A stretch of 64,000 nucleotides of DNA, from assembly GCF_014396975.1 (NCBI RefSeq), contig NZ_CP060719.1, positions 3,010,001 through 3,074,000 of the forward strand, given 5' to 3'. Origin of the DNA: Thermomonas carbonis. GTDB lineage: Bacteria; Pseudomonadota; Gammaproteobacteria; Xanthomonadales; Xanthomonadaceae. Below the pieces are notes generated by a model. That model saw nothing but the letters and a program-made list of their open reading frames with translations. It did not search any database and had not been told where the DNA came from. Shown one piece after another: positions 53,681 through 62,584 of this stretch. Position numbers and translations under genes: made by a program. Numbering within the stretch: the stretch's first letter is position 1; the number at the start of each line of letters is the position of its first letter.

Positions 53681-55459
53681 TTACCGGCAATAACTGCCAA
53701 CGCACGCCGTTCCGTGAACGATGTTGTTGACCCGGCTGTTGAATGCGGCGTTGTCGGCGGCGCGTTGGTACCTGGACCAGCTTGCCGCGGCCATGCTGGC
53801 GCTGGACGAGCTTCCCGAACCGTTGATGGCGCTCGAGCCTGCGCCACTCGCGGCCATCCGCTTCTGCTGCGCGAAATAGGCTTCCCAACGACGCAGGCCC
53901 TCTTCGTAGGCCTTCGCATTGGCGATGCGGGTCTTTTCCTGCTTCATGGATCGCAGGATCGCGGCGGCGGAACTGCTGCCCCTGTCCGACGCAATCGCCA
54001 TGTAGCTCCTGGCTTTCTTCTGGTCAACGGCAACGCCATTGCCTTCCCAGTACGCCATGCCCATGAACTCCGCAGCGGCAACATGACCGACGCGCGCGGC
54101 GTTTTCGATGAGGATGATGCCGTCGCCCTTGTTGACGTCGAACACGCCCGGCAGTCCGTAGAAAAACCAGTTGCCGAGCAACCAGCTTGCTTCTTCGTCG
54201 CCCTCTTCCATCAGGCGCGCAACACGCATCGCGCCGTACTTCCTGTCGCCGCCATCGACCTGCTTCAGCGCGGCGGCGAGTTGGCGTGCGACAGGCCAAG
54301 CCGGATCGATGCGGGTCTCTCGCGCATATTCGACGGGATCCGGATCAAGCAATGGGACGGTTTCACAGGCAGTCTTGTCGCCAAGTGCACATGCGCGCCT
54401 GGTGAGGGCAACCACGAAGTTGTAGTTTTTCCTGACCTCGATGCCGTCGATGTAGGCATCGACAAGCAGGTTGCAGGCACCGGATGCACCGAGGTCGCAG
54501 CCCCGACGCGCCATGCCGACCGCCTCCAGCAGAGTGGTCGTCGCACCCCGCAGCTTGCGAAACCCGACACTGGCCATCTGCTCGCACGCAAACGCCTGTC
54601 CATCAAGGCAACCGTGATAGAGCAGTTGCTCGCCGCGATTCACGGAGGCAGCGTCGCCCGACCTGACCAGCGCCGCGCCATGCACGGCGCAAACGTGAAT
54701 CTTCTCGCCGTCGCTTTCCAGGCAGCCTTTGCGGGCGAATTCCTCGGCCTTTGCCCGATCCAGCGCGACGCCTCTTCCACTCAGGTAAGCGTCTGCCAGG
54801 CCGCTGCAGCCCCAGGCCTGTTTGCGCGAACATGCAGCCTCGAACAACGGGATGGCTCCAGCCCGGGTCTTGGCATCGGCCGATTCGTAGAACAAGGCGC
54901 CGGCTTGCAGGCGGCACCCGTCATCCTCCCCTGACGCGCAGCTCTTTTGCCACAGGTCTCGTGCGGTCGCAGGACTGCTTGCAGCAGCAAGACCGCGGAA
55001 ATGCAGCAGTCCCAGCGATGCGCATGCCGCCTGATTGCCGAGCTGTTCGCATCCGCGCGTGGCGGTCGCGAGCGCCAAGGCCTTGTCGGTGTATTCAGCC
55101 CAACCCTCGCGCACGATTGTCGTAGCGCTCGCGCACGATGGACCGTCGCCGAGCGTGCACGCTTTCAGATAGAAACCCACTGCGATTCGCACGCTCGCAT
55201 CCAGGTCGCCGAGGCCCGCGTCGAATGCCGAGCCCAGCCGCATGCAGGCCTTCGCATCACCCCCAACGCACGCTTTGTTCCAGTCCTGCGCAACGCCGTA
55301 GAGCACCGTTGGCATGTTCTGCTTGCCATTGAATATCTGGCCATTCGCATAGCCATCGACGGCACGCGGAATGGCGTTGTCCTTCGCGTACGCCATCGCC
55401 GGCAGGAATAGCGCAGCAAGAACGAGCGCGAACGCCGTGCCGGCCCTTGCTTCAAGCAT
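53681..55459 (-). CDS. Large secreted Sel1-repeat protein
   Basis: A 592-residue exported protein (signal AFALVLAALFLPAMAYA). At least nine Sel1-type repeats are visible, many with a cysteine in the helix pair (GDAKACMRLGSAFDAGLGD, KQAWGCSGLADAYLSGRGV, DLGASGACNLLVDAYIDG), suggesting helicobacter-cysteine-rich-like disulphide-stapled repeats. The C-terminal 80 residues are low-complexity (Ser/Gly/Ala-rich) and end in VHGTACVGSYCR. It may recruit other envelope proteins. It sits upstream of the second Sel1 gene, and the paired genes suggest one system. Confidence 0.88.
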   Translation of the reverse strand: MLEARAGTAFALVLAALFLPAMAYAKDNAIPRAVDGYANGQIFNGKQNMPTVLYGVAQDWNKACVGGDAKACMRLGSAFDAGLGDLDASVRIAVGFYLKACTLGDGPSCASATTIVREGWAEYTDKALALATATRGCEQLGNQAACASLGLLHFRGLAAASSPATARDLWQKSCASGEDDGCRLQAGALFYESADAKTRAGAIPLFEAACSRKQAWGCSGLADAYLSGRGVALDRAKAEEFARKGCLESDGEKIHVCAVHGAALVRSGDAASVNRGEQLLYHGCLDGQAFACEQMASVGFRKLRGATTTLLEAVGMARRGCDLGASGACNLLVDAYIDGIEVRKNYNFVVALTRRACALGDKTACETVPLLDPDPVEYARETRIDPAWPVARQLAAALKQVDGGDRKYGAMRVARLMEEGDEEASWLLGNWFFYGLPGVFDVNKGDGIILIENAARVGHVAAAEFMGMAYWEGNGVAVDQKKARSYMAIASDRGSSSAAAILRSMKQEKTRIANAKAYEEGLRRWEAYFAQQKRMAASGAGSSAINGSGSSSSASMAAASWSRYQRAADNAAFNSRVNNIVHGTACVGSYCR

Positions 55460-55548
55460 CTCAGCACTCCAGCGATCCCAGTCGTCTGGAGTCTAGGCGG
55501 CCCTCTTCCGGCACCACATCCCGCGAATGCGGGGGGTCGCGAAAACCG

Positions 55549-55619
55549 GGGGCAGAGTCGACTTTTAGAGCCGGCCAACCTCAACCTGCCTGACTTCTGA
55601 AAAAGTCGACTCTTGCCCC
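55549..55619. repeat. Long inverted repeat, REP-like
   Basis: GGGGCAGAGTCGACTTTT (55549-55566) and AAAAGTCGACTCTTGCCCC (55601-55619) are inverted copies with a single extra T in the right arm, 34 bp apart. Two T-tracts (GTTTTTTGACCCCGTTTTTTT) follow. The site lies between two divergent genes, so it is not their terminator. It resembles REP-type or IS-derived palindromes that REP-associated transposases mobilise. No transposase gene is in the window. Confidence 0.65.
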
Positions 55620-55680
55620 GTTTTTTGACCCCGTTTTTTTAGTGCCCCCGGCACTTTTCTCGCCGCGGTCTGTTAGCGTG

Positions 55681-56793
55681 ATGGACGCTTCCCGAGTACC
55701 TCCCATGCACGCTTTCGCTGTTGTTGCCGCCCTGCTCCTCGCCGTCGCGCCCTTCCACCCGTCCTCCGCCAGCGACGCGCCCGCCACTGCGCTGGCGCCT
55801 GCATCGCTGTGCGCCTCGCCCGCGACGCCAGTGGCGTTTTCCGGCTACGTGCCGATCGGGGGCATCGAGCAATGGGTCACGATCCGCGGTGATCGCTGCG
55901 ACCAGCCGATCGTGCTGGTCGTGCATGGCGGCCCAGGCAACCCCCTCACGCCCTTCGCCGATGCGTTGTTCGGCGACCTGGAGGCCGAGTTCGTCGTCGT
56001 GCAGTGGGACCAGCGCGGCGCCGGACGCACCTTCCGGCGCAACCCGCAGCTGGCCGAAGCACCGCTGACGCTGGCGCAGATGACGACCGATGGCGTCGAC
56101 GTGGCGACGCGGGTTGCCGCTGCCCTCAACCAGCCGAAGGTGATCCTGCTCGGCGGCTCCTGGGGCTCCGCGCTGGCGGTCCACATGGCGAAGGCGAAGC
56201 CAGCGGCCTTCCATGCCTACGTCGGCGCCGGGCAACTGGTGCAGGAACTCGATAACGACATCGACACCGTCGCGCGCCTGCGTGCACTGGCCGAACCGGC
56301 CGGCGACACCACCACGCTGGCGATGCTGGACGCGCTGGGCGCGCCGCCGTGGACCAACCCGCGCGCATTCGGCCAGTTGCGCCGCGCGACCCGTGTCTAC
56401 GAGTCCAAGACCAGCACGCCGGCGCCGGCGCACTGGTGGCGGCCGTCCGCCGAGTACGCAACGCCGGCCGACGCCGCGGCCACCGAAGCCGGCGAGGAGT
56501 ACTCCTACATCGAGTTCGTCGGCATGACCGGCGGCGGGATGCTCTCTCAGATCGACCTGTGGAAGCTGGGAACCGATTTCCCGCTGCCGATCACGCTGAT
56601 CCAGGGCGAACACGACCTGGTGACCACCAAGGGCGTCGCCCGCCGCTGGTTCGATAGCCTGCAGGCGCCGCAAAAGTCCTTCGTCCTGCTCGCCCACACC
56701 GGCCATGATCCGAACGAGGAGATGATGGCGGCGGAAGGCGCTGCGTTGCGCCGCATCCGGGCATCACTGGTCGAGGCTGGCGCGCCCAAGTAG
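55681..56793 (+). CDS. Alpha/beta hydrolase, prolyl aminopeptidase-like (S33), secreted
   Basis: A 370-residue hydrolase with an N-terminal signal (FAVVAALLLAVAPFHPSSA). It has the S33 hallmarks HGGPGNPLTP and WDQRGAGRTF, then the nucleophile elbow GGSWGS, an aspartate in IQGEHDLVT and a histidine in HTGHDPNE. These motifs are typical of prolyl iminopeptidases, though secreted members may have other peptide or ester substrates. An ATG eight codons further in (55705) is an equally plausible start. It ends in a REP-like region. Confidence 0.87.
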   Translation: MDASRVPPMHAFAVVAALLLAVAPFHPSSASDAPATALAPASLCASPATPVAFSGYVPIGGIEQWVTIRGDRCDQPIVLVVHGGPGNPLTPFADALFGDLEAEFVVVQWDQRGAGRTFRRNPQLAEAPLTLAQMTTDGVDVATRVAAALNQPKVILLGGSWGSALAVHMAKAKPAAFHAYVGAGQLVQELDNDIDTVARLRALAEPAGDTTTLAMLDALGAPPWTNPRAFGQLRRATRVYESKTSTPAPAHWWRPSAEYATPADAAATEAGEEYSYIEFVGMTGGGMLSQIDLWKLGTDFPLPITLIQGEHDLVTTKGVARRWFDSLQAPQKSFVLLAHTGHDPNEEMMAAEGAALRRIRASLVEAGAPK

Positions 56794-56815
56794 GACGGGC
56801 CATCCGAAAAAAAGA

Positions 56816-56852
56816 AAAAGGGACGAAGGGAATTAAGCGTGCTTGATTCCCT
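56816..56852. repeat. REP-like hairpin, copy 1 (acts as terminator on the minus strand)
   Basis: GGGAATTAAG, CGTG, CTTGATTCCC forms a ten-base-pair stem with one mismatch, preceded by a poly-A stretch that reads as a T-tract on the minus strand. It follows the minus-strand gene ending at 56987 and could terminate it. A closely related hairpin with the same CGTG loop lies at 62.94 kb. Confidence 0.6.
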
Positions 56853-56986
56853 CTGGCGTGGCCCGGGTTCTACAGACACCTGAAAATGGGGACAACCCCG
56901 GGGGTGTTTGGTGGCAAGACAGCGATTCAGTGCAGACGCAGGCCGGTGTCTCGGTTCCACTTATTTGCGTGCTTTCCTCGACCCGC

Positions 56987-57829
56987 TCACTTGAGCTGCT
57001 TGGTCAGCCATTCCATGGCCTTGTTGATCCCCTCCGCGATCGCTCCGGAATTCGCGGCATGCGCACCGCCAAGGCCAATCGGCGACATCATCTGGAAGAA
57101 GCCGAGGAACATCTGGTAGTTCAGGTCCTTCTGGATCGAGAGCAGGCGGTTCCTGGCCACGCCCGGGCACATCTTGCGGGCCACCACGTAGTCGCGGTAA
57201 TCCATCAACGCGGTGGTGGCGATCGTCTTGCGGATATGGAACTCGGTGTTGTTCCTGGCGCGTGCACGCCAGTACGCCTCGTCGTTGCGCAACATCAGGA
57301 TCCCCTGCACACGCTTGTTGGGGTCGGAGACACATTGCGTGTTGGATTGCGCGGATTTCCACAGGAGGATCGAGGTGTAGTGCTGCGCAAGCGACCCCGT
57401 GGCCGGGAACTCCCGGGCCTCGGCGGGGGCGGTAGGCGTTTTCAGCACCCACGCGGCCGCCTCATGGCCGAAATCCCGGACCAAGCTCGCCTTTTCGGCG
57501 TCGGAAAACGTCCAGCTGGGTCCCGAGGGTGGCTTGGGCGGCACCGGCTTGAGATGGGCGGCAAACAACGCCGCCAATGTCTGCCCCGCCTTGTCCACGC
57601 GCTTGTCGGGGTTCTGGTAGCCCAGGAAGCGCCGCTGGAAGCTGCCGATCGCATCCTTCGTCTTGGGGCCGCACTGCCCGTCGACCGTCAGCGGAGCCAG
57701 GCCAGGCAACAGGCCGTCGTTGATCAACGTGGTCAGGCGCGACTGGATCACGATCACGTCCACCTGGCGATTCACGCCGTTCTGTCCCACCGATGCATCG
57801 ATATATGTTTCCACGGAGATTCTCGTCAC
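56987..57829 (-). CDS. Hypothetical protein with peptidoglycan-binding-like N-terminal domain
   Basis: A 280-residue protein. Residues of about 10-90 resemble a PG_binding_1-like domain: VIVIQSRLTTLINDGLLPG, then VDGQCGPKTKDAIGSFQRR, with the G-P-x-T-x-x-A-I-x-x-F-Q signature. After a Pro-rich linker comes a helical domain with a few cysteines and no known motif (DYRDYVVARKMCPGVARNRL). There is no signal peptide; a GTG at 57829 places the start just before the first domain. Such proteins are often secreted through type VI or other routes, or are spike-associated. A role in cell-wall or toxin delivery is only an inference. Confidence 0.65.
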   Translation of the reverse strand: MTRISVETYIDASVGQNGVNRQVDVIVIQSRLTTLINDGLLPGLAPLTVDGQCGPKTKDAIGSFQRRFLGYQNPDKRVDKAGQTLAALFAAHLKPVPPKPPSGPSWTFSDAEKASLVRDFGHEAAAWVLKTPTAPAEAREFPATGSLAQHYTSILLWKSAQSNTQCVSDPNKRVQGILMLRNDEAYWRARARNNTEFHIRKTIATTALMDYRDYVVARKMCPGVARNRLLSIQKDLNYQMFLGFFQMMSPIGLGGAHAANSGAIAEGINKAMEWLTKQLK

Positions 57830-58080
57830 GAATAAGTTATGCCTGCGAAGGCGTGCAGTCTCGGGCCAGGCATCGCGCGTGCCTATATCGCGAATGGCGT
57901 AGGCCGCGCGGAAATGGGAAAAATGGCCCGGCATCGACCTGCGGCATCGACCTGGATATTGTCCAGCGCGGCAATGATCGACACACCTGCTTCGCGGATG
58001 ACGCCGACTAGGCGCTGATCCTGGATTGAGCAGCGGCGGCCTACACGCGTCGGCGACGCCGATTCGGCGAAGGTGCGTGC

Positions 58081-58890
58081 ATGCGTTCCGTCCACCCGCC
58101 CTCGCCACCCGCCTGGTGGATCGTCCAGCAAGGCGACGATCCGGTGATTGCCACCGCGATCCACGACGGGCACGCCGTGGCTGCAACGACCCGGGCGAGG
58201 ATGCGGCTTGCGGAGGACCAGCGCCTGCGCGAGGAGGATCCGCATACCGGCCAGGCGATCGTCGATGTGCCGACCCACGTCATCGCCCTGCGCTCCCGGT
58301 TCGAGGCCGACCTCAACCGGGGACTCGCGCAGTCCGTCTACATGGATCCCAGCCAGTGCTGGGGCCTGCAGGTCTGGAACGATCCTCCCGACGGCACCTT
58401 GTTGCGGCAGCTGCACGCTTACCACCGCGGCTTCTACCGGATGCTGGGGGAGACGCTGGATGGCATCGTCGCCAGGCACGGACGCTTCGTCCTGCTGGAC
58501 GTGCACAGCTACAACCACCGGCGCGATGGTGCCGATGCCGCGCCGACGCCGCAGGCGCAGGCACCCGACATCAACATCGGCACGTTCTCGATGCCGCGCG
58601 ATCGCTGGTCCTTCCTGCTGGATCCGCTGATCGACACGATGCGCGCGTTCGCATTCAATGGCCGTCGCCTGGACGTGCGCGAAAACGTGGCGTTCCAGGG
58701 CAAGGGCGAGCTGACGCGCTTCGTGCACGCACGCTATCCGGACAGCGGGTGCGCCATCGCCCTGGAGTTCAAGAAGTTCTACATGGACGAATGGAGCGGC
58801 ACGCCCTATCCGGACGAACTGGCGGCGATGCGTACCTTCATCGCGCATGTCGCAGCGCGCGCGCGGATGCTGCTGGTCGACGCGCCTTGA
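58081..58890 (+). CDS. N-formylglutamate amidohydrolase family protein
   Basis: A 269-residue protein of the HutG-type N-formylglutamate amidohydrolase superfamily (zinc amidohydrolases acting on N-acyl or N-formyl amino acids). The metal-binding motif LDVHSYNHRR lies near residue 141, and DVPTHVIALRSRFEADLNR and GCAIALEFKKFYMDEW are also family-typical. No histidine-utilisation genes are nearby. Instead the stop codon overlaps the TTG start of a DUF1704 gene (TTGA), so the protein is made together with the following peptidase and ligase, probably as a set acting on a common substrate. Confidence 0.85.
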   Translation: MRSVHPPSPPAWWIVQQGDDPVIATAIHDGHAVAATTRARMRLAEDQRLREEDPHTGQAIVDVPTHVIALRSRFEADLNRGLAQSVYMDPSQCWGLQVWNDPPDGTLLRQLHAYHRGFYRMLGETLDGIVARHGRFVLLDVHSYNHRRDGADAAPTPQAQAPDINIGTFSMPRDRWSFLLDPLIDTMRAFAFNGRRLDVRENVAFQGKGELTRFVHARYPDSGCAIALEFKKFYMDEWSGTPYPDELAAMRTFIAHVAARARMLLVDAP

Positions 58891-60799
58891 AGGCGGTCGC
58901 GCCGACGCAACGGGAGCCTTCGCCCGACCTCGACGGTGAACACGCCTATCGGCGGGCGCTGCCGGCGGGCGGGCGCGTCCACATCGACCGCCCCCTGCCA
59001 TTCCTGCTGCTGGCCAGGCATCCGGACGCTCCCTTCAGCCTGGCGCGGCGCATCGCCTCCATCAGCGCCGCCAGCGTGGTCTGGCCCGAAGCCGGCGGCG
59101 AGCAGGCGGATGCCGACGCCGGCGCGGAAATCGGCGCGCTGCTCGACCACCTGGCAATCGCCTATCCGCGCTTCCTGGTCATCGTCCTGCACGACCTGCC
59201 CCGCGATGCCGGCCTGCGCGAAGAAGGCCCGGAGCTCGAGGCCTTCGAATTCGTGCTTGGCTCCAGCGGAGCGGCCGCGGCCACCACGGTGGTGCGCACC
59301 CTGGCCGAAGCCCTCTCGGACGTGAAGCTGGACCTGCGGACACCGACCGTGCTGGAGCGGCAACGGGCGGCGCTCCCCCCCGAGGTCGAATCCGCCCTGC
59401 GTGGACGCAACGGGCTGTCGATCGTCTCGCTCGGCGTGCCGCAGATCCACCGCATACCCGGCGATCGTCGGCGCGTCTACTCGCAGGTCTACCACCACAT
59501 CGAGAGCGCCGTGCACGACGCGCTCCTCAAGAGCGCCGCGCGCTTCGTCGCGCTGGCGGCCGCCGATGCGCCGCCCGGCCCGGGCCGCGCTGATCGACCG
59601 CACTACCGCTCGCTCGGGCGCAGCCGCTTCGTCCAGGCCGCGCGCCGCGCGGACGCGGCGCTCGCACGCATCAGCGCCTCCTTCGATTTCCTGCTGGGGG
59701 TCTCGCCGATCAATAGCGTGCAGGCCTGCGACGCCTTCGAGGCCGGGGCTGCAGGACGCAGCCGCAGTTCCAGTACCGGCCATTGCCGGTCAATCCCGAC
59801 ATCGTCAAGCGACGGCTGTACGCCATCGACCTGCGCGCGGTGGAAGACCCGGTGCTGGAGCACCTGTTCGCCGAGAAGCGGATGGAGCTGGACCAGCAGC
59901 TGACGATGCTGCAGCGTCGCAACACGCCGGCGTTCCGCTACGTGTCCCTGCTCCAGTACGGACCGGTCGAGCCAGACTTGCTCGCCCTGGCGAACACCTT
60001 GCTCGAGGCCTTCCCGCCCGGCACCGGGCGCTGCGGCGAGCGCCTTGGCGCGGCTGCGGTCCAGGCCGAGGCCACCCGCATGCTTGCGCGTTACGCGCGT
60101 CGCGCACCGGCATTTGCCGCGGCGGAAACGAGCCTGCGCTCCGACACCGGTCCCGGGCTCATGGTCTCCGGTTCCTCCCTGCTGATTTCGACCGCGACCA
60201 TGGTGCCGCGCGACCGCCTGGATCCCCTCCTGCAGCACGAGATCAGCGTGCATGTGCTCACCTACATCAACGGCAGCCAGCAGGGGCTGGGCATCTTCGG
60301 GGCCGGCCTCGCCGGTTACGAAGGCTTGCAGGAAGGCCTGGGCGTGTTCGCCGAGTTCCTGGTGGGCGGGCTGACCGTGGCCCGCCTGCGCCTGCTGGCG
60401 GCGCGCGTGGTCGTGGTCGACGCGATGCTGGGCGGGGCCGATTTCATCCAGTGCCACCGCCTGTTGCAGGGCAAGCACGGCTTTTCCAGCGGCGGCGCGT
60501 TCAACATCGTGGCGCGCATCTTCCGCTCCGGCGGGCTGACCAAGGATGCGATCTACCTGCGCGGCTTCCAGCAGGTGCTGCAACGGGTCGCCGACGGCGG
60601 CTCGCTGGATCCGCTCTGGTACGGAAAGATCGCCGAACACCACGTGCCGGTGGTGGAGGAACTCAAGGCGCGCGGAATGCTCCGCTCGCCGGTTGCCACC
60701 CCCGAATTCCTCGAACGCCCCTGCGCGCAGGCCAGGTTGTCGCACCTGCGCCAAGGCCATTCCTTCATCGACGTGCTCAAGGATCCCCCGCCATGCTGA
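58887..60799 (+). pseudogene. DUF1704/QEGLA-motif metallopeptidase family protein, frameshifted
   Basis: Belongs to TIGR02421, flavohemoglobin expression-modulating QEGLA motif protein (DUF1704). The same family includes the human tubulin carboxypeptidase MATCAP. Zinc ligands are in HEISVH (HExxxH, at 60236-60253) and the third-ligand region is the QEGL motif (60329-60340). A TTG overlaps the upstream stop. The frame breaks at a G-run at 59745-59748 between FEAGG and QPQFQYRPLPVNPD; one extra G restores about 637 residues. The catalytic part lies in the second frame. If the break is real, no active peptidase is made. Confidence 0.85.
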
Positions 60800-61845
60800 T
60801 CGCTTTCTTCGTCAACTCGCTCGAGTCCGAGTACCCGCGCTACACGACCACCGTGCTTGCCCACGAGGCTTCCCGCCGCGGGCACGACGTCTGCTATCTG
60901 ACCCCGGGCGACTTCGTGCTCAACCCGGACGACACGCTGCAGGTGCACGCGCGCATGATCCCCGCCGGCAAGGGCAAGGCGCGCAGTCGGGAGGAGTTCT
61001 TCAAGGCACTCAAGGGAGTAGGCAAGAAGAACACCCTGATCGACATCGCGGACCTCGACGTCCTCATGTTGCGCAGCGACCCGTCCACCGAGGCCAGCGA
61101 GCGCCCCTGGGCCGAAACCATCGGCGTCCAGTTCGGCCAGCGCGCGACGGAAGCTGGGGTGCTGGTGCTCAACGACCCGACCTCGCTCTCGCAGGCGATC
61201 AACAAACTCTACTTCCAGTCGTTCCCGCGCGAGGTTCGCGCGAAGACCCTGATCAGCCGCCACATCGCCGACATCAAGGCATTCGCCAAGGCCAATGGCG
61301 GCAAGATCGTTGTGAAGCCGTTGCAGGGGTCCGGCGGCCAGGGCGTGTTCGTGGTCAATTCGAAGTCATCGGGCAACCTCAACCAGATGGCGGAGGCGAT
61401 CGCGCGCGACGGCTACATCATCGCCCAGTCGGTGGTTCCGGAAGCCGACAAGGGCGACATCCGCCTGTTCATGATGAACGGCAGGCCGCTGCAGGTCGAC
61501 GGTAAATACGCCGCGATGCGGCGCGTCGGTGCGGAGGACGACGTACGCAGCAATATCCACGCGGGCGGGACCGCCAAGCCGGTCAAGATCACGGAGCGTG
61601 AATTGCGCCTGGCCGAACTGATCCGACCGAAGCTGCAATCCGACGGCATGTTCCTGGTGGGCATCGATATCATCGGCGACACCATCCTGGAGGTGAACGT
61701 GTTCACCCCGGGCAACCTGTTCACCTGCAGCGAGATGGCCGGCGTCAACTTCGCCGCGCACATCCTCGCGTCGATCGAGCGCAAGCTGGAGATCCGCGAC
61801 GAGTACCCCGGCCAGTTCACCAATGCGGAACTTGCGGTGATGTGA
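60793..61845 (+). CDS. Glutathione-synthetase-like ATP-grasp ligase
   Basis: A 350-residue ATP-grasp enzyme similar to GshB. The ATP-binding elements are KIVVKPLQGSGGQGVFVV near residue 173 and the metal-binding end is DIIGDTILEVNVFTPGNL. An N-terminal preATP-grasp fold starts MLIAFFVNSLESEYPRYT. ATP-grasp ligases join a carboxylate to an amine with ATP; here the partners are unknown. Its ATG overlaps the stop of the DUF1704 gene by seven bases, so the three genes are translationally coupled. It is unlikely to be the housekeeping glutathione synthetase, given this company. Confidence 0.85.
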   Translation: MLIAFFVNSLESEYPRYTTTVLAHEASRRGHDVCYLTPGDFVLNPDDTLQVHARMIPAGKGKARSREEFFKALKGVGKKNTLIDIADLDVLMLRSDPSTEASERPWAETIGVQFGQRATEAGVLVLNDPTSLSQAINKLYFQSFPREVRAKTLISRHIADIKAFAKANGGKIVVKPLQGSGGQGVFVVNSKSSGNLNQMAEAIARDGYIIAQSVVPEADKGDIRLFMMNGRPLQVDGKYAAMRRVGAEDDVRSNIHAGGTAKPVKITERELRLAELIRPKLQSDGMFLVGIDIIGDTILEVNVFTPGNLFTCSEMAGVNFAAHILASIERKLEIRDEYPGQFTNAELAVM

Positions 61846-62010
61846 GCGCTGCGCGCTCGCGGTGCATCCCCGGCAGCTGTCGACAGACCACGCTACCGGG
61901 CCGTGTCTGCATCCGTGCGCATCGAGGGCGATGCGCCTGCAACACGCACCCTTGCCGGGCACACCGGCGTGTTCGCGCCGGACATCGCCGGCGGCATCAC
62001 CTTGCGGCGG

Positions 62011-62337
62011 TTACGCCATCGCGCGGCATGCCTCGGCACAACGGCGGCAGGCTTCGGCGCAGCGCTGGCAATGCGCCATGTCGTGGGCACCGCACTGTTC
62101 GGCGCACCAGTCGCAGACTTTCGCGCACAGTGCGCAGAGTTCGTTCGCGAACGGGCTGTGGCGCGCCATGGCATCGGCGCACAAGCGGCATAGCGCCGCG
62201 CAGTCGATGCAGCAGGCCGGGCACGCGTTGTCGCTGTGCTTGCCGGCCATGTGGCTGAAGCACTCGGCGCACGCGGTCGCGCACGCGTTGCATGCGGCGA
62301 TGCAGTCGCGGATCGCCTGGTCCAGGTGGTGGCTCAT
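62011..62337 (-). CDS. Four-helix-bundle cysteine-rich copper-binding protein (DUF326)
   Basis: A 108-residue protein with 21 cysteines in helical CxxxC-like spacing: CIAACNACATACAEC, CPACCIDCAALCRLC, CALCAKVCDWCAEQC and CQRCAEACRRCAEAC. This is the copper-storage type four-helix bundle (Csp-like, DUF326), in which cysteines inside the bundle hold many Cu(I) ions. No signal peptide is visible, so it is cytosolic like Csp3. I start it at MSHHLDQ. It probably buffers copper. No copper exporter or regulator is next to it. Confidence 0.9.
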   Translation of the reverse strand: MSHHLDQAIRDCIAACNACATACAECFSHMAGKHSDNACPACCIDCAALCRLCADAMARHSPFANELCALCAKVCDWCAEQCGAHDMAHCQRCAEACRRCAEACRAMA

Positions 62338-62584
62338 GGGGGCTCCTTGCGTCTGTGGAAAGACGGACCCCTGCACGGGGCATCACCGTCATCCTCCGCC
62401 TCGCATCGATAAGCCCGCGTCGAGAAACCGTTGGCGCGACGTGAGCCGGGGCGATGGGATGCGTCGGGTCAATGAAGCATGTCCCTGCCCCTTCTTTTCT
62501 TGTCCACGCATGCGGCGCGACTTCACACCGGGCAATCACGTCGATGGATACGGTGCCGTCACCCACTGAAGATCAGGACTCTCC

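Noticed and set aside
41240..59760. Programmed ribosomal frameshifting as an explanation for the six breaks
   Set aside because: The sites share no slippery heptamer or common structure, and the genes are unrelated.
59401..60792. Upstream extension of the ATP-grasp frame
   Set aside because: It runs through the DUF1704 coding region out of frame; the ATP-grasp fold begins at 60793.
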